A DNA stretch of 64,000 nucleotides, taken from Mycobacteriales bacterium (lineage in GTDB: Bacteria; Actinomycetota; Actinomycetes; Mycobacteriales; Mycobacteriaceae). The notes under the pieces were generated by a model. That model had not been told where the DNA came from. It saw only the letters and a list, made by a program, of their open reading frames with translations, and made no database searches. The position numbers were made by a program, and so were the translations under genes. Positions 10,601 to 18,492 of the stretch are shown piece after piece. The DNA lies in the NCBI GenBank assembly GCA_018376445.1, contig JAHABL010000010.1:3193-67192 (forward strand), given 5' to 3'. The stretch's first letter is position 1, and each line of letters begins with the position of its first letter.

Positions 10601-13600
10601 ACCACCGGCAGCCGCATCTACGGCCTCCTCCCCGACGACATCCTCGTCAGCCCCACCCAACTCGACACCACCAGCATCGACGGTGACAACGACAGCAACG
10701 GCACCGCTACCAACTTCGGTGACGGCACCACCACCCCCCAGCTCCTCGAATGCAGCACCTGCGGCGCCCTCCACCCCGCCGGCGGCGGCACCCTCACCGC
10801 CCTCACCGACGCACCCTGCCCCAACCCCGGATGCCCCGGCACCCTCCACCCCACCCCCATTGACCCCAACTACTACCAACAGCTCTACAGCAGCCACAAC
10901 CCCCAAAGCGTCATCTCCAGCGAACACACCAGCCTCCTCGAACCCGCAGAACGCGCCCGCATCGAAAACGGCTTCAAAGGCATCAGCGCCACCAGCGACC
11001 CCACCGCCCCCAACGTCCTCGTTGCCACCCCCACCCTCGAAATGGGCATCGACATCGGCGACCTCTCCACCGTCATCCTCAGCTCCCTCCCCAACAGCGT
11101 CGCCAGCTACCAACAACGCGTCGGCCGCGCCGGCCGCGCCCACGGCAACGCCCTCCTCCTCACCTACGTCCGCGGACGCGGCACCAACCTCCCCAAACTC
11201 CACAACCCCCTCAGCGTCATCGCCGGCGATGTTCAGCCCCCCGCCATCTTCCTCAGCGCCCAAGAAATCCTCCAACGCCAATTCCTGGCCTACCTCCTCG
11301 ACCACCTCGCCGCCACCACACCCCCACACTCCCCCAGCCGGCCCGGCAACATCCAAGGCCTCTTCGGCAACAACCGCGGCACCACCTGGCTCGACCTCGC
11401 CGAAGACGAACTCGCCCACAACGCCACCCACCACCTGGACACCTTCCTCGCCTCCTTCCCCAACCTCTCCCCCGACGCCCAGACCTACCTGCGCAACTGG
11501 GCCACCCCACACACCGCCAGCGACACCACCGACAACACCACCCCCGCACCCATCACTCCGCTTGGCGAAACTAACAACCAGCGCACCAACGAGCCCACCC
11601 TCCACAACTTCCTCACCACCGCCCGCGACACCTGGAACACCCACGTCGCCGACCTCACCACTAAACTCGCCATCCTCCAAGACACCTTCGACACACTCGA
11701 AACCCAACAAACCCACTTCCCCAACAACAGCGACCTCCGCCGCGCCTACTACAGCACCCGCGCCGACCTCAAAGCCACCCGCAACGCCCTCCACGACCAC
11801 ACCACCGAACCCTGGATCAACGGCCTCGAACGCGCCGGCCTCCTCCCCAACTACACCCTCCTCGACGACGACGTCACCCTCGACGTCAACATCACCCTCC
11901 CCCGCGGCGCCGAAGGCGGCTTCACCGCCGACACCCGCACCTACACCCGCTCCAAGAGCAACGCTCTCCGAGAATTCGCCCCCGGCAACACCTTCTACGC
12001 CCACGGCTACGAAATCACCATCGACAGCGTCGAACTCGGCACCCGCACAAGCAACATAGAACGCTGGCAAATCTGCCCCCAATGCGGACACGTCGAAATC
12101 CGCACCCAAGGCGACACCACCCCCCTCCCCACCTCCTGCCCCACCTGCCACAGCACCACCTTTTGCGACCCCGGCCAACACATCGACGTCGTCGAACTCA
12201 GCCAAGTCAGCGCCAGCATCTCCGCCCAAAACAACCGCATCGGCGACAAAGACGACGAACGCCGCCAAAAGCACAACATCATCACCATCCTCCCCGACAC
12301 CCAACCCGGCACCATCACCCACAGCTGGCACACCCCCCATACCCGCTTCGGCGTCGACTTCCTCCGCAACACCACCGTCCGCTGGCTCAACCTCGGCACC
12401 CCCACCAACGGCGCCGGCCACACCATCGCCGGCACCGAATACCGCAGCGACCTCTTCCGCCTCTGCTCCGAATGCGGCCACATCGACCATAAAGCTGGCG
12501 AAAACCGCCCTACCGAACACAAACCCTGGTGCAGCCTCCGCACCACAACCGAAGAACACCCTGTCACCGTCGCCCTCAGCCGCACCCTCCACACCCAAGC
12601 CGTCATCCTCCACATCCCCATCGACTTCGACCACAACACCTTCGTCATCCCCTCCCTCACCGCCGCCATCCAACTCGGCCTCCGCGAAACCCTCGGCGGC
12701 ACCCCCCAACACCTCGACATCGTCCCCGTCCCCGACACCCTCTACCACAACGGGCACCAAGCCCTCATGATCGTCGACATCGTCCCCGGCGGCACCGGCT
12801 ACCTCGCCGACTTCAGCAACCCCGCCACCATACACGCCGCCCTCACCACCGCCCGCACCATCCTCCGCGACTGCCCCTGCCAACACGACGAACAAGACGC
12901 CTGCCACAACTGCCTCCTCCCCTTCGCCGGCACCAACGGTGACGTCAGCCGCACCACCGCCCTCGACGCCCTCAACCGCATCCTCGGCATCAACGACACC
13001 GACCCCACCCCCACCCTCGACGAATGGCAGCCCACCGAAGGACTCCTCGACACCCCCGAATACAACCCCGCCTCCTCTCTCGAAGGCGAATTCTACAACG
13101 CCTTCATCAACCGCCTCCGCGACCTCAAATGGACCGTCGACGAACGCCCCGGCAACTCCCTCCCCTACGCCACCATCACCTCCCCCAACCGAGACGAATG
13201 GGAACTCCTCTCCCAAGTCAGCATGGACCGCGTCATGCCCGACTTCGTCCTCTACCACCGCTCCTCCACCAAAGACGGCAAACGCATCCGCCACCGCCAC
13301 GGCGACGGCGAAATCTGTATCTTCCTCGACGGCCGCGAATACCACGCCACCCGCACCCACAACCGCGTCGACGACGACGCCATCAAACGCCACTACCTCC
13401 GCAGCCAAGGCGCCACCGTCTGGGCCATCACCCACCGCGACGTCCTCGACTTCCGCAACAGCTTCCACGGCAAAACCCTCCGCACCAGCGACCCCACCCC
13501 CCGTGCCACCCGCGCCCGCGACGCCCTCCACAACCTCCAACCCCACTTCCACGCCGTCGGCATCGACAGCACCCTCAAACACGTGATGGACAGCGACCCC

Positions 13601-14530
13601 ATCACCCAACTCATCGCCTACATCGACAACCCCAAAGCCAACCTCTGGCAAGAACTCGGCAAACGCCTCCCCCTCACAAGCTGGCAACCCACCTGCACCA
13701 ACCACCTCGACCTCACCCCCCACCACGGCATCAATACCGAATCCGCCATCACCAGCACCCCCCTCAGCAACGCCAGCTACACCCTCCAAACCACCACCCC
13801 ACTGATGGCCCACATCAACCACTTCGCCACCACCGGCACCGTCGCCCTCCCCACAACCACACAATGGTCCGCCAGCGACTCACCCATCTTCGCCGAACCA
13901 CACCTCGTATGGGCCACCAACCTCGGCACACCTGGCCTCATACTCGCCGCCCGCGTACCCGCCAACACCCTGAAGGGCGCCACAACATACGCAAAACACC
14001 TCCCCGGCCTCGAATACATGCTGCTCCTCGACAGCAACAGTGACGCCCTCGAACTCGACAACGGCGAAGCCTGGCGGCAATGGCTCCGCCTCTCCAACCT
14101 CCTCGGCCTCGCCAACGACACCAACGCCGTCTACATTGGCACCCTCCACACCGCCCGCAACGGCACCCTCCCCGGCGGACGCAGCTACAGCCACTGGCTC
14201 CTCAACCACCAACCACTCCCCACCCCCGCCGAAACACTTCCGCCCGCTTGGCAAGAAGCCCTCGACCTCGCCCTCGACGACGACGAAGCACAACTCATCA
14301 CCGCCCTCTGCCACGCCAACATCCCCCTCCCCACCCAAGGCGAAGAACTCAGCAACGGCACCCCCGTCGACATGGTGTGGGACCAACACCACGCCTTCAC
14401 CTTCCGCCCAACCCCCGGCGACGACATCGACGCGCGTGAACTCCTCGACGCCGGATGGACCCTCCTGCCCTACAACGCCGACGACATCATCAACTACTTC
14501 ACGAAGCCTGCTAAGGAAAACACCCGATGA
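7673..14530 (+). CDS. Giant DEAD-box helicase with DUF1998 zinc region and PD-(D/E)XK-like domain
   Basis: Protein of 2285 residues. Helicase domain: Walker A TGTGSGKTES with GKT at 108-110, DEFH at 232-235, then a long insertion, and motif VI QQRVGRAGR at 1147-1155. Several Cys pairs look like zinc ribbons: CRSCG at 557-561, CPNCG at 661-665, and others near 1470-1500. The MrfA/DUF1998 signature follows, with IVDIVPGGTGY near 1700 and the cysteine cluster C1734, C1736, C1744, C1747. Near 1800-1930 a PD-(D/E)XK/Vsr-like segment has PDFVLY (D1857) and IFLDGREYH (D1886). The remaining 350 residues are unassigned. Relatives by architecture are DISARM DrmA plus DrmB, Druantia DruE and MrfA; this looks like DrmA and DrmB functions in one chain. 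A GAGGAAGG ribosome site precedes the ATG, which lies 50 bases after the methyltransferase. Codons are overwhelmingly C-ending. Confidence 0.85.
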   Translation: MSKLLPSLQAATLTHALTEYLTTTFDLTDKETRQAAEAFITDPDNGIFHGPYLNLTLPYAPGQDNTQEVFDWYEGYPPYAHQTQAFARLTSKNHTPQPTLITTGTGSGKTESFLYPIIDHIHRVKRTQPSGIKALIIYPMNALAADQASRLAHILADHPELTITAGIYTGEHTGEHTRVTHDGLINNRTHLRSTPPDILLTNYKMLDQLLLRPDDATLWAASADTLQYLVLDEFHTYDGAQGTDVAMLLRRLGHTLNRHRTTPAPAEHPLGPVTPVATSATLSPDDDPHTMLNFAETVFAQPFHDDALVTDTRLTHDDWKSGARTNPEHTHHIDAIAYRADDANIRIQDWLDAHPATTSDNTTNVTTAGNTTNATNSSTPDTGSADYARRIASAVCYALYSPTDCTPTPSAPNPDDPHHATWAWDLTNPTTPDTLVAIAQTHPTLDALIHTATTAPRGSIALQDLARTLFPLPPSRRGDDTTWATEANTYLNYLLALLSYIRTNTNRATHPTPNINIHLWLRELSRIDRQITNTATFRWSDDGPVTDPKQWRPALYCRSCGRSGWGIVMAPNSTTEPDHRANPRKASLTHDPNFRALISASPEAKHYFDTHEPNPRLQWYNTSTNELSPQPPETNQDPDYQNGIILPVLIDHTLGKAHDICPNCGSMHSIRFLGSAIATQLSVTLSSLFGDDNLDTNEKKTLVFTDSVQDAAHRSSFIQTRSHAMNFRTTLRGNMGPTPTPLPNLIQHIVANATTPHQRYRLLPPDLDDHPDFQKFYSPNPLPTIRTDMEDRLLFDALLEFGTNSRYGRTLELTGTATATIDTHGADLTALGHAAHHTARELYPSQDPVDGTSQPPNYQAWVHGTLHRIRTQGGIHHKYLNQYLKEDGNRWSIWGGRKRHAGAPAFPRDRQTPAFPYLPGHRPHNNDNLHNAINPNSWYTTWTSKCLGIPTKDATYATRALLETLAEAGILHETISTTGSRIYGLLPDDILVSPTQLDTTSIDGDNDSNGTATNFGDGTTTPQLLECSTCGALHPAGGGTLTALTDAPCPNPGCPGTLHPTPIDPNYYQQLYSSHNPQSVISSEHTSLLEPAERARIENGFKGISATSDPTAPNVLVATPTLEMGIDIGDLSTVILSSLPNSVASYQQRVGRAGRAHGNALLLTYVRGRGTNLPKLHNPLSVIAGDVQPPAIFLSAQEILQRQFLAYLLDHLAATTPPHSPSRPGNIQGLFGNNRGTTWLDLAEDELAHNATHHLDTFLASFPNLSPDAQTYLRNWATPHTASDTTDNTTPAPITPLGETNNQRTNEPTLHNFLTTARDTWNTHVADLTTKLAILQDTFDTLETQQTHFPNNSDLRRAYYSTRADLKATRNALHDHTTEPWINGLERAGLLPNYTLLDDDVTLDVNITLPRGAEGGFTADTRTYTRSKSNALREFAPGNTFYAHGYEITIDSVELGTRTSNIERWQICPQCGHVEIRTQGDTTPLPTSCPTCHSTTFCDPGQHIDVVELSQVSASISAQNNRIGDKDDERRQKHNIITILPDTQPGTITHSWHTPHTRFGVDFLRNTTVRWLNLGTPTNGAGHTIAGTEYRSDLFRLCSECGHIDHKAGENRPTEHKPWCSLRTTTEEHPVTVALSRTLHTQAVILHIPIDFDHNTFVIPSLTAAIQLGLRETLGGTPQHLDIVPVPDTLYHNGHQALMIVDIVPGGTGYLADFSNPATIHAALTTARTILRDCPCQHDEQDACHNCLLPFAGTNGDVSRTTALDALNRILGINDTDPTPTLDEWQPTEGLLDTPEYNPASSLEGEFYNAFINRLRDLKWTVDERPGNSLPYATITSPNRDEWELLSQVSMDRVMPDFVLYHRSSTKDGKRIRHRHGDGEICIFLDGREYHATRTHNRVDDDAIKRHYLRSQGATVWAITHRDVLDFRNSFHGKTLRTSDPTPRATRARDALHNLQPHFHAVGIDSTLKHVMDSDPITQLIAYIDNPKANLWQELGKRLPLTSWQPTCTNHLDLTPHHGINTESAITSTPLSNASYTLQTTTPLMAHINHFATTGTVALPTTTQWSASDSPIFAEPHLVWATNLGTPGLILAARVPANTLKGATTYAKHLPGLEYMLLLDSNSDALELDNGEAWRQWLRLSNLLGLANDTNAVYIGTLHTARNGTLPGGRSYSHWLLNHQPLPTPAETLPPAWQEALDLALDDDEAQLITALCHANIPLPTQGEELSNGTPVDMVWDQHHAFTFRPTPGDDIDARELLDAGWTLLPYNADDIINYFTKPAKENTR

Positions 14531-17187
14531 CCCAAATCGTAATGACCTCCAACCAGAGCGACTTCGACAACCTTGACGGCTCCATCAAAGCCCGGTTCGG
14601 CAGCTTCCTCGCCAAACTACTGGCAGACGACACCAACCCCAGCCTGCACATCGAACCCATGCACAACGCCGCCGACAAACGCGCCTGCACCGGCCGAGTA
14701 AACGACCAATACCGGGCCGTCATGTTCAAACTGCATGTTGACGGCGAAAACCACTACCTTTTCCACAGCATCCGCAACCACGACGACGCCATCAAACTCG
14801 CCCAACGCATCAAGCTCAAGATCAACCCCATCAACGGCGTGGCCGAAGTCATCGAAATGGCCGCCAACGACGAAGACGCCTTCGTCCAAGAAACCGCCGA
14901 CGCCGCAGAAGCACAACTCACTGCCCAACCCACCTCAGTAGACGCAGCCCAGCCCACCCCAGTAGACACAGCGACAACACCCGCCGTCCCCACAACGTCC
15001 GACGCAGCCGCAGACACAGCAGCCACCGTTCCCACCGAACCCGCAGGAACCGAGGCGCCGGCTGCAGCCACCCCACCTACCGCACCCGCCACCACCCAGC
15101 CCCGCCGCAGCACACCCAAACACCTCTCCACCCCAGCACCCACCCGCCGCACCCGCACACCCGCCAAACGGCTCTGGGAACCCATCACCACCCCCCACTA
15201 CACCCACGACCCCGAACCCTTCGACCTCAACTACACCGTCACCGAACTCACCGACGAACTCGGCCTCCCCGCCCGCCTGGCCAGCACCATCATGAACTCC
15301 GCCAGCGCCGACGACATCCTCCACATCGCCGAAAAAGACCCCCTCCGCTGGCGCCAAGCCGTACTACTCGAACTCAGCGTCAACACCCCCATCGCCACCA
15401 TCAAAGACAAACTCGGACTGAGCGCCCCCACCCTGGCACCCGAAGAACTCGACACCGACAAAGCCATCGTCGAAGCCATCAAACAACCCGCCAGCTCCAT
15501 GCAGTTCACCTACGCCAAAAACCAAGACGAATTGCGACGCGTCATCGAAGACGGCGACATGGGCGCCTGGCGCATCTTCCTCCACCCAGAACAACGCAAA
15601 TACGTCACCAAAGACTACAACGGCACCTTCCGACTCCGCGGCGGCGCCGGCACCGGCAAAACCGTCGTCCTCCTCCACCGCGCCAACCACCTGGCCGAAC
15701 AACACCCCGACCACAGCATCTACCTCACCACCTACAACAAAACCCTCGCCGCCAACCTCCACCGCGACTTCTCCCTCCTCAACCCGGACATGGACCTCGA
15801 CACCACCCTCAGTCCACTCTTCGACCCGGAGGAAGACAACGCCGGCATCCACATCGCCGGCACAGACAGCCTCGCCCACCGCATCATCAGCGACCACCGA
15901 AACGCGGCATACGTCAACGAAGCCGGGCAAAGCATCCTCGGCTTCAACGGCATAGCCGACTACCGCGGACGCATCACCGGCTACAACCAAGACCAAGTCT
16001 GGCGCGAAGCTATCGACAGCGCCGGCGTCGAACTAGACGACAACCTCGCCGACCCCACCTTCCTCGAAGACGAATACATCCACATCATCCTGGGCAAACA
16101 CATCAACAATAAAGCTCAGTACGCCCGCGTCCCCCGCCCCGGACGTGGAGCCAAACTCGGCCGCGACCAACGCCTCACCCTCTGGGCAGTGTTCGAAGCC
16201 TACCGTCGCAACAACCGCGTCAGCCAACGCCTCAGCTTCCCCGAAGTCCTCGCCATCGCCGCCGAAACCCTCAACCTCATCTTCCATGACACCGGCATAC
16301 GCCTCATGGACCACGTCCTTATCGACGAAGCCCAAGACTTCCACCCCGCCCACTGGCTCTTCATCCGCGCCCTCGTCGGGGAACACCCCAACGACATCTT
16401 CATCTGCGAAGACAACCACCAGCGCATCTACAGCACCAAAGTCGCGCTCCGAAACTACGGCATCCACACCGTAGGCCGCAGCCGTACCCTCACCGTCAAC
16501 TACCGAACCACCGCCGAAAACCTCAAATTCGCCGACCACATCCTCCGCGGCGCCAACTACGTCGACCTCGAAGGCGAAACCGAAGACGAACACTACGTCT
16601 CCGTCCGTAACGGCCCCGAACCCCTAGTCCTCGCCGCCGCCGACCTCGCCGAAGAATACGACAGGCTCGCCGAACTCCTCCACGGCTGGCTAGACGGCAT
16701 CGACGACACCCCACCAGTAAAACCCGAAGGCATAGCCATCCTGGCCCGCACCAGCGTCCAAACCCGCGACTACACCGACGCCCTCATCGAACGCGGCATC
16801 CCCGCCGCAGTGCTCAAACAAGACAACCGTGTCTCCGCAGACAGCATCCGCGTCCTCACCATGCACCGCTCCAAAGGCATGGAGTTCACCCACGTGGTGT
16901 TGGTCGGCCTCAACGCCACCTATGTACCCATGGTGTCCAAGCTGGAAAAGATGGCAGAAGAAGACCGCGACGATGCACTCCTGCGGGAACGCTCTCTGCT
17001 TTACGTCGCCGCCACCCGCGCCCGCGACCAGCTCGTCGTTGCCTACAACGGAGACGTCACCCCCTTCCTCCACGACATCACCGCCATCAGCGACACCACA
17101 GCCGCTGCGACACCACAGCCGCTGCGACCCCTTCGAACCGCTAGTTGTATGCCCCGCTTGGCCGCTACGACCCCGCCGAACCGCTAG
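14527..17187 (+). CDS. UvrD-like superfamily 1 helicase with RelE/ParE-like N-terminal domain
   Basis: Protein of 886 residues starting with a four-base ATGA overlap on the giant helicase gene, so it belongs to the same operon. Residues 1-105 resemble the RelE/ParE fold seen at the front of some UvrD-type proteins: HIEPMHNAADKR, then GRVNDQYRAVMFKL, then a YLFHSIRNHDDA strand. Residues 120-220 are a Pro/Ala/Thr-rich linker. The helicase core has Walker A GAGTGKT at 373-379, Walker B DEAQD from 600, a TMHRSKGMEF motif and YVAATRARDQL from 826. The last 35 residues are low complexity and include a duplicated DNA segment. Its stop shares the bases CTAG with the stop of the convergent tenA gene. 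It probably remodels DNA ends or forks during defence; whether the N-terminal domain is a toxin or only a binding module cannot be seen. Confidence 0.85.
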   Translation: MTQIVMTSNQSDFDNLDGSIKARFGSFLAKLLADDTNPSLHIEPMHNAADKRACTGRVNDQYRAVMFKLHVDGENHYLFHSIRNHDDAIKLAQRIKLKINPINGVAEVIEMAANDEDAFVQETADAAEAQLTAQPTSVDAAQPTPVDTATTPAVPTTSDAAADTAATVPTEPAGTEAPAAATPPTAPATTQPRRSTPKHLSTPAPTRRTRTPAKRLWEPITTPHYTHDPEPFDLNYTVTELTDELGLPARLASTIMNSASADDILHIAEKDPLRWRQAVLLELSVNTPIATIKDKLGLSAPTLAPEELDTDKAIVEAIKQPASSMQFTYAKNQDELRRVIEDGDMGAWRIFLHPEQRKYVTKDYNGTFRLRGGAGTGKTVVLLHRANHLAEQHPDHSIYLTTYNKTLAANLHRDFSLLNPDMDLDTTLSPLFDPEEDNAGIHIAGTDSLAHRIISDHRNAAYVNEAGQSILGFNGIADYRGRITGYNQDQVWREAIDSAGVELDDNLADPTFLEDEYIHIILGKHINNKAQYARVPRPGRGAKLGRDQRLTLWAVFEAYRRNNRVSQRLSFPEVLAIAAETLNLIFHDTGIRLMDHVLIDEAQDFHPAHWLFIRALVGEHPNDIFICEDNHQRIYSTKVALRNYGIHTVGRSRTLTVNYRTTAENLKFADHILRGANYVDLEGETEDEHYVSVRNGPEPLVLAAADLAEEYDRLAELLHGWLDGIDDTPPVKPEGIAILARTSVQTRDYTDALIERGIPAAVLKQDNRVSADSIRVLTMHRSKGMEFTHVVLVGLNATYVPMVSKLEKMAEEDRDDALLRERSLLYVAATRARDQLVVAYNGDVTPFLHDITAISDTTAAATPQPLRPLRTASCMPRLAATTPPNR

Positions 17188-17192
17188 TTGTA
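17119..17192. repeat. Imperfect 42-bp tandem duplication at the island/tenA junction
   Basis: The unit beginning GCCGCTGCGACC at 17119 is repeated from 17161 with three differences in its first 32 bases. The 16-base core CGAACCGCTAGTTGTA is identical at 17134-17149 and 17177-17192. It covers the last codons of the helicase gene on the plus strand and the last two codons plus stop of tenA on the minus strand. Confidence 0.85.
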
Positions 17193-17873
17193 GGCGACGT
17201 CGAAGAAGCCGCGCTCCAGGGCCACTGCTTTCTGGAACCGCAAGGTCAGCGCGTCCGCGAAGGACTCGTCACCCTCCGGGAAAACCCGCTCCAGCTCATT
17301 CACCAAGAACTGGCACCACTTCTGGAACTCGCGGCCCCGGTGCAACTCCACCCAACCCGCATGCACATAACGCTCCGGCAGTGGCGCCGGCTCGGTATCC
17401 GTGGAGCCGCGCTCGCCCCAATCCAAGTACAGCCACTCGGCCACCGCCAGCATCACCAGCAGATCCGGGTAAGACTGGCTATTCGCCGCGTCATACATCA
17501 TCGCCCGGAAAGCCTTCGTCACCTCCGTCAACTGCGGGTCCAGCTGATCGGCCTCCGACACCCCCAACTCGTCGAACGCCTTCTGGAAGTAGCCGTCCTC
17601 GTCATCAGCCAGCATGCCCAGCTGGGCGGCAAACGTAAGCTTCGAGTCCACCCGGTCCGCATACGCCACGCAGCCCCCCAACATGGACAAGAACGCGTCA
17701 AAGAACTGGTAATCCTGCACCAGGTAGCTGGCCAGCACCCCGTCATCCAACGAACCCTTGAACAGCTCGTTAACAAAACGGTGGTTGACGGCCGCATCCC
17801 AATCCTCGCGGGCACTCGCCAACAGGAATTCCACATGGCCACCAGGGACCAAATCGATCAGCTTGCGGGACAC
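17184..17873 (-). CDS. tenA: TenA family protein (TenA_E-like)
   Basis: Helical TenA/thiaminase II family protein of 229 residues, about the family's usual size, involved in salvage or breakdown of thiamin pyrimidines. The start is GTG at 17873, because AAAGAGG lies just upstream and family similarity begins there (SRKLIDLVPGG); a longer open frame to 17969 has no such support. Visible family features are NHRFVNELFKG near 30-40 and YLVQDYQFFD near 50-59. The region that carries the catalytic Cys in classic TenA (PC-x-W-x-Y) reads AVAEWLY at 143-149, with no Cys but a Glu at 146. This fits the TenA_E subgroup. It is convergent with the defence island, and no TPP riboswitch was seen upstream. 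No other thiamin gene is in the window. Confidence 0.8.
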   Translation of the reverse strand: MSRKLIDLVPGGHVEFLLASAREDWDAAVNHRFVNELFKGSLDDGVLASYLVQDYQFFDAFLSMLGGCVAYADRVDSKLTFAAQLGMLADDEDGYFQKAFDELGVSEADQLDPQLTEVTKAFRAMMYDAANSQSYPDLLVMLAVAEWLYLDWGERGSTDTEPAPLPERYVHAGWVELHRGREFQKWCQFLVNELERVFPEGDESFADALTLRFQKAVALERGFFDVAYN

Positions 17874-18333
17874 AATAACCTCTTTCGGTACAAGGCAGCA
17901 ACGACTATGTACCCCCGAGGTTACCCCCGCACTACCGCTTACACACCCCCTCCCAGTAAGAATCCCCACTTACCCGCGGCTGCCCGCTACCAGCGAAACA
18001 GCGTGGGCAGAGACCGTATTCCAGGAATGCAGGGGGATGGGCACAGAGTTCGCATGGGGGCGGAGTCCGCGTGTCTTAAGATCGCGAGTGGATATAGAGG
18101 GTGCGTAGTCCAGGAGCGCGAGCGAGGGCCGGCCTTTTCGAAGCAGTGCTGGCGAGTAGGGGCGGAGACACGCGTGTAACCTGCGCGGGAGGGTGCCTTA
18201 CGTGGCGTACATAGGGTGGACGGATTTATGTAAGCGGTAAACATGGAGCCCCGCCCGGCTCTTAGTACGCGCCGGACGGGGCTCGAATAGTGTTTGGGGT
18301 GCTTCTGTCTTCAGAGCACCCGGACTGGCCGTG
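17874..18333. other. Intergenic region upstream of tenA
   Basis: About 460 bases with no convincing gene. Open frames here lack ribosome sites and family-like composition. It should contain the tenA promoter. The only clear structure is the hairpin at 18246-18284. Confidence 0.6.
18246..18284 (-). terminator. Hairpin, probable terminator of the small gene at 18334-18492
   Basis: A 14-bp stem with one mismatch (GAGCCCCGCCCGGC pairs with GCCGGACGGGGCTC) and an 11-base loop, 50 bases past the stop of the small minus-strand gene. There is no strong U-run on either side, so termination is inferred from stem strength and place. Confidence 0.6.
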
Positions 18334-18492
18334 TTAGGCAGCTTCGTTATTCGAAGTGTTTTCTTCTACCTGACGACGGATTACTTCAAGAGGAAGGAGG
18401 GTATCACGAGGCCAGCAAAGGGATGCACGGACCGCATTCCATGCGCGGGATCCCGGAAAAGCCATTACCTTCTCTTCTTTCGTGCTATTCAT
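18334..18492 (-). CDS. Small protein of 52 residues, unknown function
   Basis: The ATG at 18492 has an excellent ribosome binding site (GAAGGAGG seven bases upstream), the frame ends in TAA, and a strong hairpin follows 50 bases downstream. Together these suggest a real expressed small gene rather than chance. The product begins MNSTKEEKVMAFPGSRAW and has an acidic-polar C-terminus ending EENTSNNEAA, one Cys, two Trp, no signal peptide and no membrane segment. I do not recognise the family. It stands alone between tenA and hemL in A+T-rich DNA. It could be a regulatory leader peptide, a peptide-product precursor or a small soluble protein; none of these is shown. Confidence 0.5.
   Translation of the reverse strand: MNSTKEEKVMAFPGSRAWNAVRASLCWPRDTLLPLEVIRRQVEENTSNNEAA

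Noticed and set aside
10016..13864. Minus-strand open frame of 1282 codons
   Set aside because: Same artefact as above; low-complexity Gly/Val/Glu/Ala translation and no family-like segment.
17874..18010. Possible TPP riboswitch upstream of tenA
   Set aside because: Read on the minus strand, the region lacks the CTGAGA and ACC-TGATCCGG-type conserved blocks.
17145..18179. Plus-strand frame of 344 codons over tenA
   Set aside because: It is opposite a recognisable TenA protein with a good ribosome site; the plus frame has His/Gln/Arg-rich composition.
17990..18244. Possible structured RNA or small protein before tenA
   Set aside because: No SRP RNA, tmRNA or RNase P conserved segments; the 85-codon minus frame has no ribosome site.
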